Below the pieces are notes generated by a model. That model searched no databases and had not been told where the DNA came from. It saw only the letters and a program-made list of their open reading frames with translations. Shown piece after piece: positions 33,156-44,951 of a DNA stretch of 64,000 bases; the first letter of the stretch is position 1; the number at the start of each line of letters is the position of its first letter. The translations under genes and the position numbers were made by a program. The DNA comes from Ilex aquifolium (lineage: Eukaryota > Streptophyta > Magnoliopsida > Aquifoliales > Aquifoliaceae). The stretch covers positions 12,936,451-13,000,450 of the forward strand of contig OX637395.1 in assembly GCA_951799425.1 (NCBI GenBank). The letters are read 5' to 3'.

Positions 33156-35771
33156 ATGCGCAATGCTCTAATGGCTAATGAGCTTTTTAAGCTCAATGTA
33201 ATGATTGTTGTACCAAAGTCTATTATTAATAAAGATGAGATAAATTCTTCTTACTTGCTTGAGTCTTCTAATATGTGGCATGCTAGACTAGGAAATGTTA
33301 ATTATGATGCAATTAAAAGATTGGTTAATGTAAATGTCTATTGATCCAAATCATAAATGTGAGACTTGTGTGGAATCAAAGTTGGCAATAACATCTTTCA
33401 AGTCAATTGAAAGAAGTACCGAACTTTTTGAATTATTTCACAAAGATGTTTATGACTTAAAGTTTGTGCAAACAAGAGGTGGTAAAAAGTATTTTATTAC
33501 TTTTATTGATGATTGCACAAGATACTATTATGTTTACTTAATTAGAAGTAAAGATGAGACTATTGATATGTTCAAACATTATAAGAATGAAGTTGAGAAT
33601 CAACTTAGCAGAAAGATAAATGCAATAAGAAGTGATAGGGGTGATGAATATGAATCTCCTTTCGAGGAGTTTTGTGGAACACATGAAATCATTCACCAAA
33701 CGACTGCCCTCTATTCACCACACTCAAATGGCATAGCTGAACACAAAAGCTGAACATTAAAAGAAATGATGAATGCTATGTTGTCAAGTTCAGGAGCACC
33801 CCAAAACTTGTGGGTGGAATCCTTATTATCTACTAATTATATTCTTAACAAGATGTCTCACAAGAAAACTAATAAGACACCATATGAATTATGGAAAGGT
33901 CGAAGACTTTCCTATAAATTCTTAAAAGTGTGGGGGTGTCTAGAAAAAGTGGTAGTTCCTAAATCTAAAAAGGTTAAGATAGGACCAAAAATCATTTATT
34001 GTGTATTCATTGGTTATGTCCATAACAGTAGTGCATATCGATTTCTTGTTCATAAATTTGAAATTCCTGATGTGCATATTAATACAATTATAGAGTCAAC
34101 AAATGCGTCATTTTTTGAAAATAATTTTTCATTTAATATGTCACGTGAATCAAGCTCATTAAAAAAGACCAATTGAGGCTACAACTAGTAATGGTCAAGA
34201 CGAGGAGTTCATTGAAGATGAAATTAGAAGTAGCAATAGGACAAAGACTTCGAAGTCATTTGGTCCCGATTTTCTAACTTATCTATTAGAAAACGATCCT
34301 CAAAGTTTCAAAGAAGCTATGTCTTTCTCCAAAGCTCTTTATTAGAAGGAAGCTGTCAATTCTGAAATCAAATCTATTATGAGGAATCATACATGGGAGT
34401 TGGTGGATCTTCCACCGGGTAATAAATCTTTAGGCTGTAAATGGATCTTCAAAAAGAAAATAAAAGTTGATGAGTCTATTCACAATTACAAAACCAGACT
34501 TGTAGCCAAAGAATATAAACAAAGGGAAGGATTTGACTGTTTCGACACTTATTCACCAGTTGCTAGGATAACATCCATATGGATGTTAATTGCTATAGCT
34601 GCTTTGAATGGTCTTGAGATAAATCAAGAGTTCATTGCTAATGGACAAGAAAAAAAAAGTATGCAAGCTTGTAAAATCTCTTTATGATTTAAAACAAGCA
34701 CCAAAGTAGTGGCATGAGAAATTTGACAAAGCAATGTTGTCAAATGAGTTCAAAATAAATGAGTATAACAAATATGTTTATGTCAAGAGCATTCATAATG
34801 AAAACGTTATCTTATGTCTTTATGTAGATGACATGCTAATTATAGGCAACAATAATGATGTCATTAAAGATACCAAACAGATGTTGACAAATAGGTTTGA
34901 AATGAAAGACCTAGGTATTGTGGATGTTATATTAGGAATTAAAATTTCTAGAACGGTAGATGGACTCACGCTATCTCAGACTCATTGTACTGAGAAAGTT
35001 TTTGATATGTTCAAGAAGTATGAGATAAAACCTATGAGAATACTTGTCGATGTTAATATCCATCTATCGAAGAATAATGGTGAAAGTATATCTTAGTTAG
35101 AATATACACGTATAATTGGTAGTTTAATGTACATTATGAATTGTACATGTCTGGATATCACATATTATATGAGTAAGCTAAGTCGATATACTAGTAATCC
35201 TGGAAAAGACCACCGGAAAGTAATAATCAAGATTTCGGGATATTTAAAACATACTCAAATCTATGGTCTGTACTACACGAAGTACCCACCAGTACTCGAG
35301 GGATATATTGATGCTAATTGAATATCCGATACTAAAGATTCAAAATCCACGAGTGGACATGTCTTTACCTTAGGTAGTGCAACCGTGTCATGGAAATCCT
35401 AAAAGCAAACTTGTTTTGCTAGATTTATAATGGAATCTGAATTCATTGTCTTAAATAAAGCTGGAGAAGAAGTAGAATGACTTCGTAATTTCTTAGAGGA
35501 TATTCCAAATTGGCCAAAGCCTGTGCCTGCAATATGCATTCACTGTGATAACCAATCTACAATTGGAAGAACACATAATTGTATGTATAACGGTAAGTCT
35601 AGACACATACGTTGTAGACACAATACCATTAGACAATTGTTCTTTAATGGTATTATATCAATTGAATATGTGAAGTCAAATGATAATATTACGGATCCGC
35701 TTACAAAAGGGTTGACTAGAGAGCAAGTGGAAAGTTCATCGAGAAGAATGAGATTAAAGCTAGTTATTTAA
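33156..35771 (+). pseudogene. Copia pol of the old element (integrase, RT, RNase H)
   Basis: Pre-integrase motif MWHARLGNVNYDAIKRL (33273-33323) and CETC (about 33358). Integrase core with YFITFIDDCTRYYYVYLIR (about 33492) and TALYSPHSNGIAEHK (about 33703). Reverse transcriptase with LGCKWIFKKKI (about 34430) and the catalytic LCLYVDDML (34814-34840). RNase H closing with DPLTKGLTREQV (about 35694). No protease motif was recognised. It is interrupted several times. Confidence 0.88.
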
Positions 35772-36104
35772 CCAAGAGTCACCATAATGACAATCCAACT
35801 TAGTTGACTGGAGATTCCAAGATCAACGTTCAAAGGGACAAACAAATTATGTGTAACTCAGAGACGCACTAAGGAGGTCTTTAACTTCTTCCCATTCCTA
35901 TGATGAGACAATCCACATCTGCCGCAAGAACTAGGGAAAGTTATGTTTTTAATGATATTATGTGACTTGGAAATATCTAAGTGGGGTATAATAGGATACT
36001 CTTAATCATATTCATTGTTGGGACTAAAAGAGTTCTCATATTCATTGTTTGTTATTTGTGAGAAGAGTTAATTGTGGTAGACATATCTGCTGCGGTTCCC
36101 CCTC

Positions 36105-36480
36105 CTGGAACAACAGTTGGTATCAAAGCGTGGTTGCCCTAAGATCATAAGACACTAAGTAGGAATATCTTATTTTTTCTTATTTGTCTAGTTTACCTTC
36201 GAGAAATCTATCATTAGTACTAGTTAGTTTTGAATGGATTCTCAAAAGGAAGGTGGTTCAATTGAATGACCGCCACTCTTTGATGGATCGAACATTGCAT
36301 ATTGGAAAGATCTCTTAAGAGCGTTTCTTAAATCTATTGATGAGAGAGTGTGGTTGACTCTCCAAGAGGGTTGGAGGCTTCCCACCACTACCGTGCAAGT
36401 TGAAAGTGGTCAAGAGGTGGTTGAAGTAAAATCCTCAAAGTTATTGACTACAAATTAGAATGAGTCTCCGGGGTGCGAGT
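36105..36480 (+). other. Primer site and gag start of a second Copia lineage
   Basis: Near the 3' end of the old element a primer-site-like TTGGTATCAAAGCG (about 36117) is followed by an ATG (about 36234) and a gag-type stretch reading FDGSNIAYWKDLLRAFLKS and DERVWLTLQEGW. That pattern is a gag N-terminus of a different Copia lineage. Its edges were not resolved. It is either a fragment inserted into the element or an acquired second 5' region. Confidence 0.6.
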
Positions 36481-36798
36481 AAAGAAAGGGTCGCTTCTAT
36501 GAGAATCGTGGGTTGATTACTCTAATATTACTCAAAAGTGGTGTTCAAGGCTAAAACGAATACAAACGTGAGAACCAACTGTGTCCGAAGGGAAACTATG
36601 TGAATTCTATTGTCTTGGTTTATGCTAATGGCTGACAGCTCAAAGACATCAAGTCCACTGATTAGCCAAGTCAATCCAATAGTCTTTCACTATGGAAAGT
36701 TCAAGGCCACTAGCTACTTATCCAAATGCAGTAACCTTTCACCTAAACTTGAACCAGTGTCTGCATTATCATATTAAATTTTCATTCATGTGGCGGAT

Positions 36799-37737
36799 TG
36801 TTAGAAAAATGGTTATGAAAAATAAATTAAAATGGGACTCACACATTGAAATTAGTGGGACCATGATTTAATTATTTGTTCAAAACCATTAATACTTTAA
36901 TGAGAAATAATGTCTCAAAAATTACCAATTTGTATGGGTATAATAGACTGAATTTTTAGATTTGGAGTTTGGTAAAAAATGGATCTGATCGGAGCAGTGG
37001 ACGAAGCAAGTAGCGGAGCCCACAGGTGGCGCCCAAGGCTTTTGGCGCTTTGGTAAGTGGGGCCCAAGGCCTTGGCACCTTGGCTTGGGGTGCCCCCTCC
37101 CATTGTCGTCTCACCTCGCCTTGTCTCGCAGTCTACTACCTTTGCCTTCTAGTGTCTAACCCAACCATCTTTTAAATTAATTTTTAAAATATGCGCCATG
37201 TAATTGTCTTCGTCCAAAGTGTGTCTCTAAACAGATGCGATGAACAGTGGTGTCCCTTGCCTGTTTAGTTTAATTGAACAGGTGCCTGGAGTCTATAAAA
37301 GGGCAACCCCTACTGTCATTTGGAAGATACCGAAATTCAGGAACAATTCTTCTATCTTTCATACTTTTTTCCCTCTGTATGCATATTGTTGCGTCAATGT
37401 TCTTCCTCGTTGGTTCAAGTACAAGACACAAAGTTATGTTTGCTGAAGTCTTGGAGATTGAAGTGCTACTTTCCAAGAACATAAATCCATTCTATCTGGG
37501 AGACAATTGCTAATTAACCTTGAGCACCGAGAGGGAGCAAATTTGTCTTAAGGAGACTGTGAATACAAGACTTGGATTTATGCTTTATTTATTCTGGTTT
37601 TTCTGGTTCTAATCGTTGTTGCTATTCTGCGTCCATGTGAGTTCATTATTTTGTTTAAACAATAGACTTTTTATTTTAGATTTTCAACGATTATAAAGTT
37701 CCCTAAATCTAATTATATACACATTGTTTTGATAATA
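36799..37737 (+). repeat. 3' LTR of the old Copia element
   Basis: 939 bp, TGTTAGAAAAATGG onward, with TATA in GTCTATAAAAGGG (near 37290). It is preceded by the purine-rich ATGTGGCGGAT, a likely polypurine tract. Confidence 0.85.
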
Positions 37738-37742
37738 GTTAT

Positions 37743-38527
37743 TTGATATGAGTAAATTAAAATGCAAATTCAGATTTTCATTGATCTTTTGTTGCTTCTA
37801 CTACTTTGTCTATGAATGTAATCTTTTTACTGCTCAGAAAATCAATATAAAACGTGCATAGGCAGCTTCTCTCTAATTTCTCCAATATTCCAATATACAA
37901 AATTTTTATTATTTTTTAATTCACTCTTTTTCACTATTTTTGAGTTCACTAATTTTTCATAATTTTTGAGTTTATTGTTTTCACTAATTTTGAATTTAAT
38001 ACTTTTGGCATATACAATTTTCTTGCAATTAATTATGTTTTAGTAAATAAGTTGAATTTTTACTATCTAAGACATTAAAATTATATGAAATTTACTGTTT
38101 TTAAATTTTGTATATTTCAGCATCAAGTGTAAGGTAAAATTAAGTCCCAATTTCAACAACCAAAATAGTGAAATAAATTAAATTTTTACCGTCTGATATA
38201 TTAAAATTAGATAAAATTTACTGTTTTAAATGCTACATATTTCAATACCAAGTAAAATAGACAAACAGTGAAAAGACCCGATTTATTTCACCACCAAGTA
38301 AAATAAGTTACTGTTTTTGAGTTCACTGTTTTATTATTTTTGAATTCGCTAAATTTTATTATTTTTGAGTTTCACTATTTTTTACTTTTTTTTTTGTCAT
38401 GGGTTTTCACTGTTTTTGAGTTCTACTGTTTTTCCACTAAATTTAATTGTTTTTTAGTTCCATTGTTTTTCACTGTTTTGGAATTCCATAGTTTTTTAGT
38501 TTACTAAGTTTTCATAGTTTTTTGTCA
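37743..38527. repeat. AT-rich degenerate repeat with TTCACTGTTTTTGAG motif
   Basis: From about 37910 the motif TTTTCACT(G/A)TTTTTGAGTTCACT recurs many times with drift. The same motif reappears at 45500-45660, on the other side of the young retrotransposon, so both stretches probably belong to one older locus. Confidence 0.65.
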
Positions 38528-40176
38528 TGATTGAAAACCGTGTTGTATTCCTAACCCCTAAACATCACCCTCACCCTCAATGTGTGTATTGTATGTGGCT
38601 TATATGGATGGGGGAGTGTCACTCTCCCTCGGGGTAATGCAAAAGATTAGGCAACAACGAACAAATGGTGGGAAATGGATGAACAAAATATATGTGAAAT
38701 GGAGAATGCGTGTGTGGTGAACAAAATGGCTCCCCAATCGCAAGGAGTCTTTCGTTGTCGGTGTTTTACTTGGAAAGTATTCCAAGGTCGTCTCCTCAGG
38801 GAAGGAAAGGGAATTCTATGGAAGGTGATTTTGCAAAAGAGAAAAGAAGGTGTAAAATCTTTTGTTTAAGTTTTGTGTTTGGTTTGTGAATGAAAATGCA
38901 AATAAAGCAAGTGTTGGCTAATCCAAAGGGTTCATTCCAATGGGAATACCAAATCAACTCAAAGCCTTCCTCCGATTGAGCATGAATGAACGATTGATTT
39001 GGGGGAAGCTAGGGACGAGATTGGTGAGTATCTAAGCATAAACCGTGACTAGGCCTACGGAATATCAAAGGCTCACCAACTCATCCACTCTCAACCCCGT
39101 CAAACCGAACCATTTGACTCTAAAGGGAGGAATGAAGAAGAGTTGAAAATGGTATTCCCAAGAGGAATTTTCCCTTGGATTAACCAACTTAAATCCTAGC
39201 TACTCATATTAAAAATGCAAGACAAGCATAAAGGAAATGGACATGGAAGAGAAATGGAGATTTGAACTTGTAGAAATTGCAAGAAAAGAGCTAAGGTGAA
39301 AGAGAAATGACATTCATGAACATAATACACATATTGAAACAAATACCCAAATGTAAAACTTAAAAATTAAAGAACTTGAAAACATAAATGGTGAAAGCTA
39401 GAACAAAGGATTAAACTTGCAATGAACTTGAAATAGATGAGATTAAAGTGCAAGGATTAAGGAATACAAGAAGTTTAAAGCTTACAGCACTTGCAATGGA
39501 AAGGAAATACAAAAAACAAAAATTACTATTCATCTTCTTCCTTAGAGCTTTCTATCTCTCTCCTAAGCTTAGGTAGCCAACCCCTTTTCTTGTGTGTTGA
39601 ATGTTGAATGTATAATGGAGAGTGAGAGCCTTGAATTTCGTCCATGGAGGGTCCCCCTAGGTGTGTGCAGGTCTTACACCAAAGAGGGGCTGAGTTGATT
39701 GCCTTGGACAAGCTAGGACAACACCCCCATGGTAGCCCACTTCCCTCCCATGCCTTCTTCAATGTAAAGCCTCCAAAGTCCTCCAAATGTGTAAGGGAAG
39801 CATGTGCTTGTGTAAGATAATGTTGGGGAGCAAGTGGGAGAAGATTAGGTGGGACCCCCAAGCCGCAAAGTTGAGTTGCAGGCTGTTTTTCGCATTCTGG
39901 GCAAGACCTTCCGGAAGAACGATGACAACCTTCCGGAAGGTTTAACCTACTGGAATCTTCCAAGCCTCTCAATCCTCATTTCATGAGTCCACCACTTCAC
40001 CTCACATCCAACATAGTTGCAAAGTCCTAAAATCCATCATTTAAGCTATCAAAACATGCAACATCAAAATATCAACATTATTCACAACTTTGGCTAACAC
40101 TAAGTACTTAAATGCAAAAGTTGAGTTAAAATGCATATAATGAGGCCATCAAATATGCAATATTTTGCTCTCATCA
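38528..40176 (-). repeat. 3' LTR of the young element (minus sense)
   Basis: Same length as the other LTR with no indel. The 148-codon frame is present here too (39972-39526), differing at one residue by eye (Pro for Thr). Confidence 0.93.
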
Positions 40177-40192
40177 CACCCCCCAACTTAAG
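40177..40192 (-). promoter_or_regulatory. Polypurine tract at the 3' LTR
   Basis: The minus strand CTTAAGTTGGGGGGTG directly abuts the 3' LTR start, as expected for the plus-strand primer. The motif occurs twice more inside the element. Confidence 0.75.
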
Positions 40193-41874
40193 CTTTGCTA
40201 GTCCCTAGCAAACAAAATGTAAAAGCAAGCAAACAAAAAATAAACCTATACTAATTCCGAAATTGCCTTTAGCATATGCAATAAGCCTTTAAACCCCTAG
40301 GTGATCCCTAGTGGACGAGTTTTGTCTCGTGAAGGTTTCCAGTGAAGGTACCTACAAACTTCTTTTGCTAATATCCAATATTTAAAGCATATTCCCCTAT
40401 CTTAACTAGCAATGGGATTTTAAAAAAAAAAAAACTATGTTCAAAACATCCTAACTAAAAACATATGCAACACATTATAGCTTTAAATGTTATTCTGGAG
40501 TATTCACCTATACATTTCCTTTCAAAACTCGTGTGTGTGTGAACTGAACATGTAATTTAAGCATTTACACAACGGAATTCACATTCACGTGGCTATCCAA
40601 ATTAAGCTTTGATGCAAAAACTCACCAAGGGTTTCTCTCAAAAATGAATAACTCAATGATTATCCTAGCATGCACTCCATGTGTATATGTGAGATAGAAT
40701 CTTATTCACAAACCAAAATGCTCACATATAATCCAAAAATGAAGCACATGTATACAAATGAAACAACCTTGGCATAATCTCATGAAAGGAATGCTAGGGC
40801 ATTAGATAGTAAAATTAACTTCTCTTTTTCTTTAAAAGTATGCATCCCCCATGCTTCTCTAGATCTTTTAGGACTTTCATGGGTTATAATGGGGCCTTGG
40901 GGTGATGTTGTGGTAAGGGAAACGAAGGATATAGGATAACAAAGAGGGTTGTTCCGAGTGAGAGACATTAATCTTAGAAAAACACTTCCCTTTTATGGGA
41001 TTTTGATTTTCACACCATCACCACATCCTTTGTTTCTTTTCCTTTACATTTTTCCCTTTTCTTTTTCTCATTCTTTTTCTCCTTTTTCACTCCCTTTCTC
41101 TCCTTTTCTTGGATTTTCATTCTTTTTCCATTGAACTCTTTTGAGTTTCAACATCCTTCATCCCTTTTGTTTGAATTTCCACACCATACTTCCTTCGCTT
41201 TTATGATTACTCATACTTAGCTCTAGGAACAACCAAGGTAAGGTAGATATTTATCATTTTCATTGGCTTGGTCAAATGTATGGCATAGAAACGAATTCAA
41301 TTAGGCTCAACCATGGCACTAGGGATAAATTTTTCACAAGAAAAAGGCTAAGGCTCAAAGCAAATCAAAGATGGCCTAAGATCATTTCTAGATAGGCATG
41401 GGAGAGCACATTGCATTTCAAGACAAAGTCAATCAACTACACAAATGCACCTAACCAAAATAAGCATAATGAGATTATTGAACAAATGTGAAATTTGAAA
41501 AATTGTTCCTTGAGTACATGTAAGTTCCCTCCAACAAGAATTGACACTAAAGCTCACATGGGTTCTTACTCATCTCCACTATTCATGTCAAGCACTAAAA
41601 TGTGAACTCAATCCGTAAATTACCAAAATTACAAGTTCATGGTGCACTATGGTTAAGTTTGAAAGAAAACACATATGTGATACTCTTGGCAATAGGATAA
41701 ACTTCTATAATGTGCTCATGTATTCAAAGTTCAAAATGAAGATCAAGTAATCACAAATCCCATAACCATTAGAATAGGGGAATATAGTTCAATATTGGAA
41801 CCAAAATTTTTCAAAATTTTCACATTTTTCATTATTCTATACAAAAAGTGGTGGAAAATGTAAATGGTGCATCT
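40193..41874. other. Non-coding internal region of the young element
   Basis: About 1.7 kb without a long frame on the element's sense strand. It contains a T/C-rich tract (about 41030-41150) and no pol domain. Large non-coding interiors are usual in LARD-like non-autonomous elements. Confidence 0.6.
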
Positions 41875-41890
41875 CACCCCCCAACTTAAA
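41875..41890 (-). promoter_or_regulatory. Internal polypurine motif 1
   Basis: TTTAAGTTGGGGGGTG on the minus strand matches the terminal tract in 15 of 16 positions. It could act as a second plus-strand primer; this is inference. Confidence 0.5.
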
Positions 41891-42020
41891 CCATGCATTG
41901 TCCTCAATGCACAAGGAATCATGCAAATGAGAAAAACGAAAGTAAATTGGGAAATGAGATACCCCCCCTTTTTTTTTTTATATATATAAACATTAAAGGA
42001 AAAATAAAAGGTTTGGTTAC

Positions 42021-42036
42021 ACCCCCCAACTTAAAC
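42021..42036 (-). promoter_or_regulatory. Internal polypurine motif 2
   Basis: Same motif (TTTAAGTTGGGGGGTG on the minus strand) 146 bp from the previous one and just after the end of the gag-like ORF. Confidence 0.5.
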
Positions 42037-42207
42037 TCTCACATGATATTTGAATGAGATTTTCTATGATGATGCTCAAAATGAAATGAGTTCAAATTAG
42101 GGAGAGGTAAACAACTTCCATACTACAATATCAAGAAAAGGAACATATAACCATTTAAAAGAAATCTAACTACTATGTACATGAAAACAAAACAAAATGG
42201 GCTCATG

Positions 42208-43167
42208 TCAATCCGGCTTCAATTCGGATATGAACTTTCGCCCATTGATTTTTTCGATTTTAAAATTTTTTTGTTGTATGAATGCCCTTCCTAACCAATC
42301 TAGCCAACAATACAAGGGATAATTATTCAAAAGTCTCAACCAAAAAGATGTGTATGCAAGTTTATGCAATTCAAACAATGGAGTATACAATTTTTCTTTC
42401 AAAGTTTCTTCACTTAACTCCATTGCAATGCCCTCCCCAAGTTGAGAAATGTGAATCTCAACACCACTCTTAGATGGAGAAAAGACCTTGGGCTCATTAG
42501 CCTCATGTGAGATAATCACTTCATCAAACTTTTCACAATCAAGAGTGGTGGGAGATTCAACCTCAATATGTATTTCAATGGGGTGATCATCCTCAATACA
42601 TTGACTATACTCAAGGTGTAATTCTTCATCCATAGCAATTATAGCATTAGTCAATGTATTAAGTTGATCACTAATTACAGAAAGTTGTTGGGTGATTTGG
42701 GCATTGCATTCCATTTGGGATTGAATAAACTCGTACAACGTATTTTCCAATTCTTGTTCGGTTGAGTCCCTATATGTTGGATAGTGGCAAAAATCATTAG
42801 GTGGTGTGAAATTGGATGAAAAATCATGAGGTTCATTCTCCCAACCATAACTCGAGTAACTCGGTGTAGCATAATGGTTGGGGTAAAATTTTTCGCATGC
42901 AAAGTCTTGAACCGGATAATTTATTGGGCATTCACTAATGAGGTGTCCATTCTCACCACAAATCTCGCAAACATATTCAAAATAAGGGGCATTTATTGGG
43001 CACTCACTAGTGATGTGTCCATACTCACCACAAATCTTGCATACGTTTTCAAAATAAGAGGCCATTCTTGGGCACTCACTAGAAATATGCCCATACTCAT
43101 CACAAATCTTACACATATTTTGAAAATTTTGGGCATTTGATACATTATCATAAAAATTATAAGACAT
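42208..43167 (-). CDS. Gag-like protein with three N-terminal CCHC zinc knuckles
   Basis: About 319 residues from the Met of MSYNFYDN; a Met four codons upstream is possible. Three evenly spaced CX2CX4HX4C knuckles lie near residues 18-80 (CKICDEYGHISSEC, CKICGEYGHITSEC, CEICGENGHLISEC). A low-complexity Tyr/Ser/Pro part, a helical stretch (ELENTLYEFIQSQMECNAQ) and an acidic part follow, ending NGRKFISELKPD. Knuckles bind RNA. Their place at the N-terminus and the lack of a recognisable capsid fold differ from usual gag, where the knuckle follows capsid. The frame is intact. The real role is unknown; it may package the element RNA with help from a partner. Confidence 0.75.
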   Translation of the reverse strand: MSYNFYDNVSNAQNFQNMCKICDEYGHISSECPRMASYFENVCKICGEYGHITSECPINAPYFEYVCEICGENGHLISECPINYPVQDFACEKFYPNHYATPSYSSYGWENEPHDFSSNFTPPNDFCHYPTYRDSTEQELENTLYEFIQSQMECNAQITQQLSVISDQLNTLTNAIIAMDEELHLEYSQCIEDDHPIEIHIEVESPTTLDCEKFDEVIISHEANEPKVFSPSKSGVEIHISQLGEGIAMELSEETLKEKLYTPLFELHKLAYTSFWLRLLNNYPLYCWLDWLGRAFIQQKNFKIEKINGRKFISELKPD

Positions 43168-43278
43168 TATATAAAACAAAATATTTACAAGTTAGACGAC
43201 ATACCTTGGCCCGTGATGAAAATCACAAGACTTACCTTATGCCGTCCCAAAATCACCCTCGAACTCGACGCTTGCCTT

Positions 43279-43295
43279 CCCCGGCAACGGCGCCA
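43279..43295 (-). promoter_or_regulatory. Primer binding site (tRNA-Asp)
   Basis: The plus strand CCCCGGCAACGGCGCCA equals the 3' end of plant tRNA-Asp(GTC) with its CCA, so minus-strand DNA synthesis would start here. It lies seven bases inside the LTR end. Confidence 0.85.
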
Positions 43296-43302
43296 AAATG
43301 AT

Positions 43303-44951
43303 TGATTGAAAACCGTGTTGTATTCCTAACCCCTAAACATCACCCTCACCCTCAATGTGTGTATTGTATGTGGCTTATATGGATGGGGGAGTGTCACTCT
43401 CCCTCGGGGTAATGCAAAAGATTAGGCAATAACGAACAAATGGTGGGAAATGGATGAACAAAATATATGTGAAATGGAGAATGCGTGTGTGGTGAACAAA
43501 ATGGCTCCCCAATCGCAAGGAGTCTTTCGTTGTCGGTGTTTTACTTGGAAAGTATTCCAAGGTCGTCTCCTCAGGGAAGGAAAGGGAATTCTATGGAAGG
43601 TGATTTTGCAAAAGAGAAAAGAAGGTGTAAAATCTTTTGTTTGAGTTTTGTGTTTGGTTTGTGAATGAAAATGCAAATAAAGCAAGTGTTAGCTAATCCA
43701 AAGGGTTCATTCCAATGGGAATACCAAATCAACTCAAAGCCTTCCTCCGATTGAGCATGAATGAACGATTGATTTGGGGGAAGCTAGGGACGAGATTGGT
43801 GAGTATCTAAGCATAAACCGTGACTAGGCCTACGGAATATCAAAGGCTCACCAACTCATCCACTCTCAACCCCGTCAAACCGAACCATTTGACTCTAAAG
43901 GGAGGAATGAAGAAGAGTTGAAAATGGTATTCCCAAGAGGAATTTTCCCTTGGATTAACCAACTTAAATCCTAGCTACTCATATTAAAAATGCAAGACAA
44001 GCATAAAGGAAATGGACATGGAAGAGAAATGGAGATTTGAACTTGTAGAAATTGCAAGAAAAGAGCTAAGGTGAAAGAGAAATGACATTCATGAACATAA
44101 TACACATATTGAAACAAATACCCAAATGTAAAACTTAAAAATTAAAGAACTTGAAAACATAAATGGTGAAAGCTAGAACAAAGGATTAAACTTGCAATGA
44201 ACTTGAAATAGATGAGATTAAAGTGCAAGGATTAAGGAATACAAGAAGTTTAAAGCTTACAGCACTTGCAATGGAAAGGAAATACAAAAAACAAAAATTA
44301 CTATTCATCTTCTTCCTTAGAGCTTTCTATCTCTCTCCTAAGCTTAGGTAGCCAACCCCTTTTCTTGTGTGTTGAATGTTGAATGTATAATGGAGAGTGA
44401 GAGCCTTGAATTTCGTCCATGGAGGTTCCCCCTAGGTGTGTGCAGGTCTTACACCAAAGAGGGGCTGAGTTGATTGCCTTGGACAAGCTAGGACAACACC
44501 CCCATGGTAGCCCACTTCCCTCCCATGCCTTCTTCAATGTAAAGCCTCCAAAGTCCTCCAAATGTGTAAGGGAAGCATGTGCTTGTGTAAGATAATGTTG
44601 GGGAGCAAGTGGGAGAAGATTAGGTGGGACCCCCAAGCCGCAAAGTTGAGTTGCAGGCTGTTTTTCGCATTCTGGGCAAGACCTTCCGGAAGAACGATGA
44701 CAACCTTCCGGAAGGTTTAACCTACTGGAATCTTCCAAGCCTCTCAATCCTCATTTCATGAGTCCACCACTTCACCTCACATCCAACATAGTTGAAAAGT
44801 CCTAAAATCCATCATTTAAGCTATCAAAACATGCAACATCAAAATATCAACATTATTCACAACTTTGGCTAACACTAAGTACTTAAATGCAAAAGTTGAG
44901 TTAAAATGCATATAATGAGGCCATCAAATATGCAATATTTTGCTCTCATCA
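43303..44951 (-). repeat. 5' LTR of the young element (minus sense)
   Basis: Minus strand starts TGATGAGAGCAAAATATTGC and ends GGTTTTCAATCA. It contains an open frame of 148 codons (44747-44301) and a paired CTTCCGGAAG motif (near 44682 and 44705). Confidence 0.93.

Larger units (their letters stand above)
30914..37737 (+). mobile_element. Complete-length old Copia element with GTTAT target repeat
   Basis: Two LTRs (30914-31864, 36799-37737) flank gag (about 32440-33155), pre-integrase and integrase (33156-34180), reverse transcriptase (about 34290-35100) and RNase H (about 35290-35771), the Copia order. The 5-bp repeat GTTAT (30909-30913, 37738-37742) is perfect, so it is one insertion. The LTRs differ at roughly 8-10 percent of sites over the first 240 bp by eye, which suggests several million years under usual plant rates. 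The coding part is clearly broken, about a dozen times. Confidence 0.92.
38528..44951 (-). mobile_element. Young non-autonomous gag-only LTR retrotransposon, looks whole
   Basis: Two LTRs of exactly 1649 bp (38528-40176 and 43303-44951) flank 3126 bp. On the minus strand the order is LTR, primer site TGGCGCCGTTGCCGGGG (43295-43279, complementary to the 3' end of tRNA-Asp), a gag-like ORF with three zinc knuckles, a long non-coding stretch, a purine tract AAGTTGGGGGGTG and LTR. I counted five LTR mismatches by eye (about 0.3 percent), so insertion was probably within a few hundred thousand years. No protease, RT or integrase was seen; it would need a partner element. The primer site suggests the Athila/Tat side of Ty3/Gypsy. 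No matching target repeat was found at its borders. Confidence 0.9.

Noticed and set aside
40949-41134. Phe/Ser/Pro-rich plus-strand frame
   Set aside because: Product of a T/C-rich tract in the non-coding interior of the young retrotransposon.
43279-43295. Possible tRNA-Asp 3' fragment
   Set aside because: Only the last 17 bases match and they lie at the exact primer-site position, so it is the primer binding site.
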